From the NCBI GenBank assembly GCA_025451655.1, contig JANWKA010000133.1, positions 1-47,102 on the forward strand: a stretch of 47,102 bases of DNA, written 5' to 3'. Below the pieces are notes generated by a model. That model did not search any database. It worked only from the letters and a program-made list of their open reading frames with translations, and was not told where the DNA came from. This stretch comes from Chitinophagaceae bacterium (GTDB lineage: Bacteria; Bacteroidota; Bacteroidia; Chitinophagales; Chitinophagaceae). A program made the translations under genes and the position numbers. Position 1 is the first letter of the stretch, and every line of letters starts with the position of its first letter. Positions 1-10,200 of the stretch are shown one piece after another.

Positions 1-353
1 TAGGTATTTTTGTCGAATTTGCCACCGGCATGCAACACCGTCATCACCACTTCCAGGGCGGATTTTTTTTCCTTGGTCATGATACCGGTAGGGATCCCCC
101 TGCCATTATCCGAAACCGTAATTGAATTATCCGGGTGGATGATCACCGATATCTCTGTGCAATATCCGGCGAGCGCTTCATCAATGGAATTATCAACCAC
201 TTCATAGACCAGGTGGTGCAATCCTTTAATCCCGATATCCCCGATATACATCGCGGGCCTCTTGCGAACCGCCTCAAGCCCTTCCAGGACCTGGATGCTC
301 CCGGCATCATAAACATCGTTCCTGGGCTCAACCAGGGTCATTTCTTCACTCAT
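1..353 (-). CDS. gyrB: DNA gyrase subunit B, N-terminal fragment (runs off window start)
   Basis: Reverse-strand translation from ATG at 351-353: [65 protein letters not shown]...[40 protein letters not shown] ATPase motifs of GyrB. Not in the ORF track because it is truncated. Confidence 0.96.
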   Translation of the reverse strand, partial: MSEEMTLVEPRNDVYDAGSIQVLEGLEAVRKRPAMYIGDIGIKGLHHLVYEVVDNSIDEALAGYCTEISVIIHPDNSITVSDNGRGIPTGIMTKEKKSALEVVMTVLHAGGKFDKNT

Positions 354-818
354 AGCTTCCGGATTTCCTTCGATTTACAGGTCAATTTTTACTATTTGTA
401 AAGGTATGTTTTAATCCTCAAATCTCCATGAAAAACAATGCATTCCGCAGCATTTCCCGGTTAAAAATTGCGCCTGCCCGGGGCCTCCCCGGACCCGGGA
501 CAAACAAAGCCCGGGATAACTTAATATATTAATTTTATTTAATGAAAAAAGGAGGTTTTTTACGTTATCAAACACATTCAGTTTTTATATAATTAATCTC
601 TTTCCCTTCCACACCCCTTGCGCCGTTTTCTCCCCCCTGATGGATCCCCGCATCCCGGAATTTTCCCGGTGACCGCAGGAAATTAAAACGCTTCCCCCGA
701 AGGCAAAATTTTTCCAAAATAAGGGCACCTTTCTCGGGCAATGGCGCGGACCACTCCGGACGGATCCAGCTGACCTGGCAAAAAAAAATGGCGTAATTTT
801 GCAAACCAAACGGACCCA

Positions 819-1742
819 TTGGATCATTCCCAGAACATATTGCAACTGGCGCTCAGGGAGCCAGGACTTTCCTCTGACCTGGATCTGATCCGGGATGAAG
901 AGATCCTGGTTTCTGACCATACCAGGCTCCGGATCCGGCGGTATGACTGCGGTTCTTCAGTTACCCCCGAGGATACCTGCATTGCGGTATACGAACCCCT
1001 GAAAAAAGAGGGCGGGCCTTCCCTGGATTTATATTATTGTCTGAATAACAAAAGGTATTGCACCAATCCCAAATGCCAGGGCGGAATTTGTGAAAAAGCG
1101 GCTCCCGGCTGTTCCCTGGAAACCCGGTCGGCGGATCTGTTCCAGCTGACCTTCAGCGAAGGTTTTTTCGGCGCTTTCCCGGAACAGGGGAAAGGATCCC
1201 TTTCGACTCTTTTCGATTCGGGCTCCTCCAACCGGTATGTTCGAAATCTTTCAGTTTGCGGAAGGGCAAGGCTTGTGCTGGACCAGATCCTTCATCCTGC
1301 CCATGAAGGGACCCTCCGCCAAATCTACCTGGAGGGAAAATCCATCGAGCTGCTCCTTTGCAGCTCAGAATGTCTTACCCCGGACCGGGAAGACGGCTTC
1401 AGCTGCCGGTTCCTGGCTACCCCGGAAGGCAGGGAAAAGATCACCCGCGCCCGGGACCTGCTGCTTCAAAACCTGGACGAGCCCCTGACCATCCGGGAAC
1501 TTGCCAGGAAAGTGGCCATCAATGAATGCTACCTGAAAAAGGGGTTCAAGGAAATTTACGGAACCACCATCTACGATTATTTTCAAAAGGAAAGAATGGA
1601 AAAAGCCCGCCAGCTTTTATATGAAAAAGGGCTATCGGTTTCCGAAGTAGCCTCCTTCATGGGGTATTCCTGTATCTCGCATTTCAGCACTGCCTTCCGC
1701 AAGCATATCGGGATTAAACCCTGCGAGCTGTTGCTCCGTTAA
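819..1742 (+). CDS. AraC-family transcriptional regulator (PchR-like arrangement) with a Cys-rich N-terminal segment
   Basis: C-terminal double HTH (LTIRELARKVAINECYLKKGFKEIYGTTIYDYFQKERMEKARQLLYEKGLSVSEVASFMGYSCISHFSTAFRKHIGIKP). Start codon would be TTG. Confidence 0.9.
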   Translation: MDHSQNILQLALREPGLSSDLDLIRDEEILVSDHTRLRIRRYDCGSSVTPEDTCIAVYEPLKKEGGPSLDLYYCLNNKRYCTNPKCQGGICEKAAPGCSLETRSADLFQLTFSEGFFGAFPEQGKGSLSTLFDSGSSNRYVRNLSVCGRARLVLDQILHPAHEGTLRQIYLEGKSIELLLCSSECLTPDREDGFSCRFLATPEGREKITRARDLLLQNLDEPLTIRELARKVAINECYLKKGFKEIYGTTIYDYFQKERMEKARQLLYEKGLSVSEVASFMGYSCISHFSTAFRKHIGIKPCELLLR

Positions 1743-1854
1743 CCCGCAACCCCATTCCTTTCCCCCTCTTTGAATATAGCCGTTCATCCCTTCCATTAGG
1801 GAAATGGCGGATTTTTTTGAAACTTAAGGCCATTTCTTAACCAAATTCCATCCC

Positions 1855-4128
1855 ATGATTCCCAGGCTGGTTCCGATGGCCCTGCTCAGCATGGCCCTGA
1901 TGCTTTCCACCTTCCCACTCCAGGCCCAGCCCTTGCGGGATGCCTGGTCCCCGGATCACCTGAGCCTCGATCAGGGAGAAGACCTGCCTGCCCTCACCGG
2001 CCTCCGGGGTATCCACTGGAACAGCGAAGGCAACAGCTTCACCCAGCTCCAGCGCTCCCCATCGGGGTACCAGATCGTGCAGTACGATCCGGACCAGGGG
2101 CTTTCCGAAACCACCCTGGTCACCGCTGCCCAGCTGACTCCGTCCCAGGCTTCCCGGCCCCTCACCGTGGAAGGTTATACCTGGAACCCCGCTCACCGGC
2201 AGCTGCTGATTTTCACCAATTCCAAAAGAGTCTGGAGGGCCCGGACCCGGGGAGACTTCTGGGTCTATGACCAGGCATCCGGCAAATTGCTCCAGCTCGG
2301 GGCCGGGCTTCCCCCCTCCTCCCTGCAGTTCGCAAAGTTATCACCGGATGGCACCATGGCTGCTTTCGTAAGCGGACATAACATTTATACTGAAAACCTG
2401 GCTGATGGCACCATGAAGGCCCTGACAACGGATGGAACCGATAAGATCATCAACGGGACTTTTGACTGGGCATATGAAGAAGAGTTGTTCTGCAGGGACG
2501 GATTCCGCTGGAGCCCGGACAGCAAATCCATTGCCTACTGGCAAGTGAACGCTTCCGGGATCCGGGACTTTTTGATGATCGACAACACGGATTCCCTTTA
2601 TTCCTTCACGGTTCCTGTCCAATATCCCCTGGTGGGTTACGATCCTTCCTCTGTGCGGATCGGGGTGGTCGACATTGCAACGGCCCGGACCCGGTGGATG
2701 GATATTCCGGGAGATCCGGTCCAGCATTATCTGCCGCGGATGGATTGGACCGGAACGGACAACCAGATCATGGTCCAGCAATTCAACCGCAAACAGGACA
2801 CCACCTGGCTTTACCTGGTCGATTCCCGGACCGGAACAGCCCGGGTGATCTATAGTGAGGGAGACACCTCCTGGGTGGACATCAATTATTTCTGGCAATA
2901 CGACCGGGACAGCTGGGACTGGATCGATGAGGGTAAAAAATTCTTATGGACCACCGAAAAGGACGGCTGGAGACATGTTTACTGCATGAACAGCGATGGG
3001 ACCGGTGAAAAGCTGGTGACCCGGACAGATTTTGATGTGATTGACGTGGTCGGGATCGACCGGAAGGATAATCTGCTTTATTTTACCGCATCCCCCGATA
3101 ATGCGACCCAGCAGTATCTCTATGAAACCAGGCTGGACGGAAAGGGGGTAGCCAGAAGGGTCACCCCCCCGGGAGCGGAAGGAACCCATACCTACCAATG
3201 CTCCTCCGCGGGACAATATGCCCTGCATAATTATTCCAGCCACAATACCCCGCCGGTCCTCCAGCTGATCCGGATGGATGACGGAACGGTGCTCCAATCC
3301 GAAGCCGGAGGAAGGCGGCCCGGCCCAGTCCAGGCTGAAGGCGAGGTGAACCCCATGACCTTTTTCAAGGTGACGACCTCCCAGGGCGTGACCATGGACG
3401 CCTGGATGATCCGCCCCAGGAACTTCGACTCCACCCGGAAATACCCGGTCCTGTTTTATGTTTATGGAGAACCCGCCTCCGCCACCGTGCGGGATATCTA
3501 TGCCCCAAACCCCTGGTTTGAAAAGCTGGTTGATACGGGCTATGTAATCATCTCCATGGATAACCGCGGAACCCCGGCTCCCAAGGGAACGAAATGGCGC
3601 AAGGAGATCTATCACAATATCGGCATCATGAATGTGGATGACCAGGCCGCCGGCGCCATGCAGATCCTTCAACTCCCCTGGGTGGATACCTCCAGGATCG
3701 CGGTTTGGGGTTGGAGCGGAGGAGGGGCTTCCACCCAGATGCTCATGTTCCGGTATCCGCAGATCTACAAAACAGGTATTGCGGTCGCCGGGGTGTCAAA
3801 CCTGAGATTTTACGATAACATCTACGAAGAAAGGTATGTGGGAGTCCTGCCTGAAGACCTGAAATATTATCAACAGGGTTCCTCCGTCAATTATGCCTCA
3901 GGGCTCCGGGGAAACCTGCTGATCGTGCATGGGAGTGGAGATGACAACGTGCATTACCAGAACCAGGAAGCCCTGATTAACGCCCTGGTCAGGGCAGGCA
4001 GGCCTTTCCAGATGATGGAATACCCCAACCGGACCCATGGGATCAATGAAGGAGCAGGAACCACGGCCCACCTCTATGCCTTGCTGACCAGCTACCTGGA
4101 AACCCATTGCCCCCCGGGACCCCGTTGA
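1855..4128 (+). CDS. Dipeptidyl peptidase IV family (S9B) serine peptidase, secreted
   Basis: Signal peptide, DPP-IV N-terminal propeller with TFDWAYEEELFCRDGFRWSPD, nucleophile elbow GWSGGG, Asp in GSGDDNVHYQN, His in YPNRTHGI. Confidence 0.95.
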   Translation: MIPRLVPMALLSMALMLSTFPLQAQPLRDAWSPDHLSLDQGEDLPALTGLRGIHWNSEGNSFTQLQRSPSGYQIVQYDPDQGLSETTLVTAAQLTPSQASRPLTVEGYTWNPAHRQLLIFTNSKRVWRARTRGDFWVYDQASGKLLQLGAGLPPSSLQFAKLSPDGTMAAFVSGHNIYTENLADGTMKALTTDGTDKIINGTFDWAYEEELFCRDGFRWSPDSKSIAYWQVNASGIRDFLMIDNTDSLYSFTVPVQYPLVGYDPSSVRIGVVDIATARTRWMDIPGDPVQHYLPRMDWTGTDNQIMVQQFNRKQDTTWLYLVDSRTGTARVIYSEGDTSWVDINYFWQYDRDSWDWIDEGKKFLWTTEKDGWRHVYCMNSDGTGEKLVTRTDFDVIDVVGIDRKDNLLYFTASPDNATQQYLYETRLDGKGVARRVTPPGAEGTHTYQCSSAGQYALHNYSSHNTPPVLQLIRMDDGTVLQSEAGGRRPGPVQAEGEVNPMTFFKVTTSQGVTMDAWMIRPRNFDSTRKYPVLFYVYGEPASATVRDIYAPNPWFEKLVDTGYVIISMDNRGTPAPKGTKWRKEIYHNIGIMNVDDQAAGAMQILQLPWVDTSRIAVWGWSGGGASTQMLMFRYPQIYKTGIAVAGVSNLRFYDNIYEERYVGVLPEDLKYYQQGSSVNYASGLRGNLLIVHGSGDDNVHYQNQEALINALVRAGRPFQMMEYPNRTHGINEGAGTTAHLYALLTSYLETHCPPGPR

Positions 4129-4134
4129 CCCGGA

Positions 4135-5514
4135 TCACCGGCGATGAGCCAGTCCATGGGTATAATCCACGATGGCAGGGACGAGCCCGGGGTCCAGGGG
4201 AAGGGAGGGATCCTGGTAAGTTTTCATATTATCCTGATAGGTCGGGCCCGCATCCTTGAGCATATGGGTCATTGAGTCCAGCATCAGGAGTTTTCCATGA
4301 ACTGAGGCGGCGGCCAGCCTCCGGGCATCTCCCTGGGTGATCTGGAGATCATTCTTTCCCTGGATGACGAGAACCGGGACCTTCAATCGGGCGATTTCCC
4401 GGGTAGGGGAAATCCGGATCTCGGAAATGAGATAGGGCTGGACGGCCGGAGTGAACAGGGGAAGCAAGGCCTGGGGGACATCGGCAACTTCCTCCCCGGC
4501 CCGGAGCTTCATGAGGATCCCGAGACTTTCCGCATAAAGCGTGTCGTTCATTTTATCCTTGAGCTGGATCATCAGGATGGAATCAATCGGCATTCCCATC
4601 CCTGAAATGGATACGAAACCTTCGGCATCTGCCTCGCGTGCGGCCATCATCCCGATGAGGGATCCCTCGCTGTGGCCGATCACCACGATGGTGGAAAAAT
4701 GCTTTTCTTCCCGGAGTTTTTTGATCCATCCTGCCGCGTCCGAAACATAATCTCCCACGGAAATTTTTCTTTCGTCCTGCATGGCGGTGGCACTTTGACC
4801 GATCCCCCGTTTATCAAATCGCAGGGAGGCGATCCCCTGACCTGCCAACCCTTCTGCCAGGAGGAGGTAAACATCGGAATGCTCCGAGGGCAGGCTGTTG
4901 CCGTCCCGGTCCACGGCACCGGATCCGGCCAGGATGAGGGCCACAGCCCCGGAACGGTTCCCCTTCTGAGGCTTCATCAGGGTTCCGAAAATTTCCCCGC
5001 TGGCCGTATGGAGGGTATCCGGTTCCTGGGCGAACCGGGAAGAATCCTCCCCCGAACCCAGGTCCAGGGGTTTGATCTGGGCAATATGGAATCCGATCAG
5101 GTAACCGTTCCGGTTTATGGCCAGGCTCAGGGTCAGGTTGGCCCTCGAGAAATGGCAGGTCACCAATTCCAGTATCAGGCTATCATAGGGTCTGGAAATC
5201 ATTCTCTGAATCCCGGAATCCATTCCATAGGAGCTAACCAGCCCCTTCCAGACCTGCCCCAGCATCACCGGGGAGATCTGGTTGCGCAGGGAGGGATCAA
5301 ACATGGCGGATGCCCGGTCAAATTGGCCCGCCTGGTCCAGGGCCAGGAACTCCCGGGTCACCGAATCCGCTTTCCCCTGGGCCTGACCTGAACCCAGGCC
5401 CATGCAACCACAGACCAGCAGGAGCAGCATCGGTTTCACCAGGAGCCTCCGGGTAAGCCCGGAGAGCCAGGGCCGGGGCCTTGGGGATGCGGAAACAGTT
5501 TTTTCAAATTCCAT
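4135..5514 (-). CDS. Alpha/beta hydrolase with N-terminal DUF3887-like domain, secreted
   Basis: GHSEGS nucleophile elbow, LRFDKRGIGQS, C-terminal THMLK; N-terminal ADSVTREFLALDQAGQFDRASAMFDPSLRNQISPVMLGQVWKGL resembles DUF3887-type domains. Confidence 0.85.
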   Translation of the reverse strand: MEFEKTVSASPRPRPWLSGLTRRLLVKPMLLLLVCGCMGLGSGQAQGKADSVTREFLALDQAGQFDRASAMFDPSLRNQISPVMLGQVWKGLVSSYGMDSGIQRMISRPYDSLILELVTCHFSRANLTLSLAINRNGYLIGFHIAQIKPLDLGSGEDSSRFAQEPDTLHTASGEIFGTLMKPQKGNRSGAVALILAGSGAVDRDGNSLPSEHSDVYLLLAEGLAGQGIASLRFDKRGIGQSATAMQDERKISVGDYVSDAAGWIKKLREEKHFSTIVVIGHSEGSLIGMMAAREADAEGFVSISGMGMPIDSILMIQLKDKMNDTLYAESLGILMKLRAGEEVADVPQALLPLFTPAVQPYLISEIRISPTREIARLKVPVLVIQGKNDLQITQGDARRLAAASVHGKLLMLDSMTHMLKDAGPTYQDNMKTYQDPSLPLDPGLVPAIVDYTHGLAHRR

Positions 5515-5564
5515 GGAAAGGATTTTTTATTGTTTGGATCGGGATGGAGGCCGCAAGTCCTGGT

Positions 5565-6239
5565 TTAAGGCTGCGAGTTCCCTTCCGGCTGGGACTGTTG
5601 CTGGTAAAGGAAATAGGAATAGATGGCCGGGCCAAGGGTCGAGCCGAGGATCATGATCAAAAAGACCCAAATCAGTGCTGCCTGGGGGACCCAGAGACAA
5701 AGGATGAATCCGGTGATTCCGGCAATCACCATGAGTTTTCCGGCGAGCTGGTGGGTTTTCCTCCAGACTTGCTCGCTGCTCAGGGTCCAGGGGGTCCGGA
5801 TCCCGACGAACCAGTTCGGTCTGACGTTGGAGATATAATTGCCCAAAACGACAATCAGCAACAGGATGAGCAGCAGCAGGATCCTGCTGCTGTCGAATTT
5901 CAGGCCCGTGGCCATCAGCAGGGATATCGAGGTGACCCCGCTGAGCACCAGAAGGATCATCAACCGGATGACCTGGAAGGCCTTGGAGAACAGGGCATAG
6001 TTCGCTTTTTTGGGGTCAATCCTGGGAAGGACCAGCAGGAGCAGATAAATAAAGAGGGAAACTCCGGTCATCAGCGCCAGGAACGGGACCGGGGCCATAT
6101 AGGCATTGGCCCTTCCACGCATGTCAAAATGGGAAGGGATGTTACCCGGAATGCGGGACCGGATCACCAAAAACAGGATGACCGGGATCAGGATGACCAG
6201 CCATAGCCAGATTTCCTTTTTGAGTCGGAAACTATTCAT
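5565..6239 (-). CDS. SdpI/DUF1648-family integral membrane protein
   Basis: 224 aa, multiple TM segments; IPSHFDMRGRANAY and NYISNVRPNWFVGIRTPWTLSSEQVWRKTHQLAGKL match the SdpI-type signature. Confidence 0.88.
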   Translation of the reverse strand: MNSFRLKKEIWLWLVILIPVILFLVIRSRIPGNIPSHFDMRGRANAYMAPVPFLALMTGVSLFIYLLLLVLPRIDPKKANYALFSKAFQVIRLMILLVLSGVTSISLLMATGLKFDSSRILLLLILLLIVVLGNYISNVRPNWFVGIRTPWTLSSEQVWRKTHQLAGKLMVIAGITGFILCLWVPQAALIWVFLIMILGSTLGPAIYSYFLYQQQSQPEGNSQP

Positions 6240-6248
6240 ATGGGTGAA

Positions 6249-6515
6249 TTATGGTTGCTTTTTTTTGCTGAACCGCATAAACCAGGTCACCATTTCGTCC
6301 AGTACTGTGGTGTTCAGGGAATAATAAATGTACTGCCCCCTTTTCACGCTGAGCACCAGGCCTGCCTGTTTAAGCAGATCCAGGTGATGGGAAATGGTGG
6401 GTTTGGTGAAATCAAAATGGTCGGCGATCTCCCCGGCTGTCAGATCCTTATCCCGGAGCAGTTCCAGGATATCCCTTCGGGTCTGGTCATTCAATGCCCT
6501 GAAAAAGTTATGCAA
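6249..6515 (-). CDS. ArsR-family winged-helix repressor (SdpR-like autorepressor)
   Basis: 88 aa; FFRALNDQTRRDILELLRDKDLTAGEIADHFDFTKPTISHHLDLLKQAGLVLSVKRGQYIYYSLN. Start appears to be TTG. Confidence 0.92.
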   Translation of the reverse strand: MHNFFRALNDQTRRDILELLRDKDLTAGEIADHFDFTKPTISHHLDLLKQAGLVLSVKRGQYIYYSLNTTVLDEMVTWFMRFSKKKQP

Positions 6516-6519
6516 AATA

Positions 6520-6547
6520 ATTTAGTTAATTAGACAACTATCTAAAT
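6520..6547. promoter_or_regulatory. Candidate ArsR/SdpR operator
   Basis: Nested inverted repeats just upstream of the ArsR gene: ATTTAG (6520-6525)/CTAAAT (6542-6547) and TAGTT (6523-6527)-N8-AACTA (6536-6540); a -7-like CAAAGGTA (TACCTTTG on - strand) lies at 6549-6556. Confidence 0.5.
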
Positions 6548-6574
6548 ACAAAGGTAAAATTTTTTCGCAAACAG

Positions 6575-6600
6575 AAAAATCCCGCTCCGGCGGGATTTTT
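6575..6600 (-). terminator. Intrinsic terminator-like hairpin
   Basis: Perfect 11-bp stem AAAAATCCCGC-TCCG-GCGGGATTTTT, lying just past the stop (6638) of the minus-strand gene at 6638-7108. Confidence 0.8.
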
Positions 6601-6637
6601 CTGACCCTGGCAAAAGAATGAAACAATTCGGGAATTG

Positions 6638-7108
6638 CTACTCCGTCACGGTTCCCTGGTCATTGGCCAGCAGGGTCTTTGAAATGCCCTGATCGTCAAT
6701 ATCCACCCGGTAGAAGGAAGCGATATCCTGCCTTTCCACCTTGGTTGCATCCTTGATAGAAGCATTGGGGAATTTGGAGCGGATATCATTGGCAATGGGT
6801 GCCGGTACATTTTCGCCGGAATAAACGGTGTGGGTCGCAATCCATTTTCCCGTGGAATCAAATTGCGCATCCACCTGGGTGCTGTCCTGGGCAAAAAGGG
6901 CATCCCAGTTTCCGGAGTAGGATGGATTCCATTTCACCTGGGTCACCCCGGCATACTGCTGGTTGAAGGAATTTTGAACATTGGCGGGGGCTGTAACAAC
7001 TTTCGGCTCCTGGGCAGCCTTCGTGCGGTGATGATGCTTGTGTGTCTGGGCGAAACCGGCGATCGAAGCAGATGCCAGCAATGCCAGAAATAAAATGGTC
7101 CTTTTCAT
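6638..7108 (-). CDS. Secreted PepSY-like domain protein
   Basis: Likely start MKRTILFLALLASASIAGFAQ (signal peptide) at 7108; SFNQQYAGVTQVKWNPSYSGNWDALFAQDSTQVDAQFDSTGKWI typical of Bacteroidota PepSY-like proteins. Confidence 0.75.
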   Translation of the reverse strand: MKRTILFLALLASASIAGFAQTHKHHHRTKAAQEPKVVTAPANVQNSFNQQYAGVTQVKWNPSYSGNWDALFAQDSTQVDAQFDSTGKWIATHTVYSGENVPAPIANDIRSKFPNASIKDATKVERQDIASFYRVDIDDQGISKTLLANDQGTVTE

Positions 7109-7274
7109 AGTCTGTAATTTTGGTAATAGTTCCTTTATGCGTTTGCCCGGGATCAAAAACCAAACCAAATGCGATCCCTGGGAGAACTATTTTCTCCCAT
7201 CCCTCAGAAAACCCCGGACAGGGCGCCTGATTTTATCTTAATTTTGTGCTCTTTTTACTGAATGACAATCTTCT

Positions 7275-10200
7275 ATGGAAATTCAATACCCGGAATATGA
7301 GGGGTTGAACCTGCCCGCGATCGAACAGCAAATGCTCCGGGATTGGGAGTCCCATCAACTTTTTGAACAAACCGTGGAGGGTCGCAACGGCTTTCCCCCC
7401 TTTGTTTTTTACGAAGGGCCCCCTTCCGCCAACGGGCTTCCCGGGATCCACCATGTGATTTCCAGGACCCTGAAGGACCTGGTATGCCGGTACAAGACCA
7501 TGATGGGGTTCCAGGTGAGGAGAAAAGGGGGATGGGATACCCACGGGCTCCCGGTGGAGCTCGGGGTGGAAAAGGAGCTGGGAATCACCCGGGAGGATAT
7601 CGGAAAGGAAGGAAAGATTTCGGTCAGGGATTACAATTTAAAATGCAGGGAAGCGGTACTCAGGTACAAGGACCGGTGGGAAGACCTGACCCGAAAAATG
7701 GGCTACTGGGTCGACCTGAAGGATCCCTATATCACATTCCAGCGGGATTATATTGAATCCCTTTGGTGGTGCCTGAAAAAATTATACGACAAGGGACTTT
7801 TGTATGAAAGCGTCAGCATCCAACCCTATTCCCCGGCAGCCGGAACCGGGCTGAGCTCCCATGAGCTCAACCAGCCCGGTACCTATAAGGAGGTGAAGGA
7901 TACGACTTGCGTGGCCATGTTCCGGGCCCTGGAAGATGACCATTCCCGGTTCCTGTTCCAGGCGGCGGGAAGCCCGGAGTTGTATTTCCTGGCCTGGACC
8001 ACGACCCCCTGGACCCTCCCTTCCAACCTGGGCCTGACGGTCGGTCCTTCCATCACCTATGCCCTTGTGCGCACCTTCAACCCCTACAGTGGAAATCCAT
8101 GCGCCGTGATCCTGGCCAAAAATCTGCTGCACCGGTATTTCCCGGAACACCTGGATGAATGGACGGAAGGAGACCAGGCCGGGCTTTATGCCGCGATCAC
8201 AGGTTGGCTGGACCAGGGTCAGGATCCCCCACGGATCGCGGAGGATGAGACCCTCCGGAAAGGATTCGAGGGGCTGATGAAGAAAAAGCAGCTGCCTTAC
8301 AAGGTCTTGCTGGAAATGAAGGGGGAACAACTGGTGGAATGCCGCTATGCCCGGCTGATGCCTTTCGACGCGAACGATCCCTCCCGAATCGCCGGGGATC
8401 CTTTCCGGGTGGTTCCGGGAGATTTCGTGACGACGGAAGATGGCACGGGGATCGTCCATACCGCCCCCGCCTTCGGGGCGGACGATTTCAGGGTGGGACA
8501 GAAATTTGGACTGGGGATCCTCACCCTGGTGGACCGTCAGGGAAAATTCGTCGAGGGTCTGGGCGAATTCAGCGGCAGATATGTGAAGAATTACACGGAT
8601 GATCCTGCCTATGTGGACGTGAACGTGGATCTTGCCGTGATGCTGAAAAAAGCCCACCTGGCCTTCCGGATTGAAAAATATGAGCACAGCTACCCCCATT
8701 GCTGGAGGACCGATAAGCCCATTCTTTATTATCCCCTGGATGCCTGGTTCATCCGGACCACGGCTTACCGTGACCGGATGATCGAACTCAATCAGACCAT
8801 CCAGTGGAAGCCGAAAAGCACGGGAGAAGGAAGGTTCGGCAACTGGCTGGAAAATATGGTGGACTGGAACCTCAGCCGGAGCAGGTTCTGGGGAACCCCC
8901 CTTCCCCTCTGGACCACGGCCGAAAAAGACCGGACCATTTGCATCGGGTCTGTGGAACAACTGAAAGCGGAAATGGCCAGGGCTTTTGCTGCCGGATTGA
9001 TGAATGAACTGGACCGGGATTGGGAACCCGACCTCCATAAACCCGATATCGACCTGGTGGTCCTGGTCAGTGAGGATGGAAGACCGATGCACCGGGTGCC
9101 GGACCTGGTGGATGTCTGGTTTGATTCCGGGGCCATGCCTTATGCCCAATGGCATTTTCCGTTCGATAACCAGGAGATCTTCGCGGCAAACTATCCCGCG
9201 GATTTCATCTGCGAGGGGGTCGACCAGACCCGGGGATGGTTTTATACTCTTCATGCCCTTGCAGCCCTGCTCCGGGAAGATATCCTGGAGGAGCTCAACT
9301 CCCATGGAATTCCGGCGACCACCCGGGAGATCCCCGGGATTGCTTTCCGCACGGTGGTATCCAACGGCCTGGTCCTGGATAAGGATGGAAACAAGATGAG
9401 CAAAAGGCTGGGCAACGTGATCGATCCCTTCGAGACCATTTCAACCTATGGGGCGGATGCCACCCGCTGGTACCTGATCACCAATGCCTCCCCCTGGGAT
9501 AGCCTCCGATTTGATAAGGCCGGAATCCTGGAGGTGCAGCGCCAGCTGTTCGGCACCTTATATAATACGTACGCGTTCTTCGCTATGTATGCCAATACGG
9601 ACGGTTTCACTTTCAGGGAACAGGAGATCCCCGGGGACCAGCGTCCGGAAATCGACCGCTGGATCCTTTCTTCCCTGAATTCCCTGATCGGTTCCGTCCG
9701 TTCGAGCCTGGACCAGTATGAGCCCACCCGGGCCGGAAGGGCCATCGAGGAATTTGTGGACCGGCATCTGAGCAACTGGTATGTCAGGCTTTGCCGGCGC
9801 CGCTTCTGGAAAGGAGAATACGGACCGGATAAAATCTCCGCCTACCAGACCCTTTGTGAATGCCTGGAAAAGGTGCTGGGCCTTATGGCTCCCATTTCCC
9901 CTTTCTTTTCCGACTGGATGTTCCGCAACCTCAACAGGACCACCGGCCGGTTTGCGGAGCAATCCATTCACCTGACCCGCTTTCCCGAGCCTAGGCCGGA
10001 ATGGATCGACCTTTCCCTGGAAGAAAGAATGGAAATCGCCCAGGATATTTCTTCCCTGGTGCTTTCGCTCCGGAAAAAGATCAATATCAAGGTGCGGCAA
10101 CCCCTCTCCAAAATCCTCATTCCCGTCAGGGGGGAAGTCATGAAAAGTCGGATACAACTGGTGGAGAACCTTATTTCCAGCGAGGTGAACGTAAAGGAAA

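Noticed and set aside
480-540. CCCGGG-rich partial palindromes and TTAATATATTAA between gyrB and AraC
   Set aside because: Short and explainable by local composition; no terminator T-tract or clear promoter arrangement.
568-920. Two minus-strand ORFs (83 and 111 aa) upstream of the AraC gene
   Set aside because: Overlap each other in different frames, no recognisable motifs, and extend into the AraC coding region antisense.
7782-9305. 507-aa minus-strand ORF
   Set aside because: Fully antisense to ileS; no motifs.
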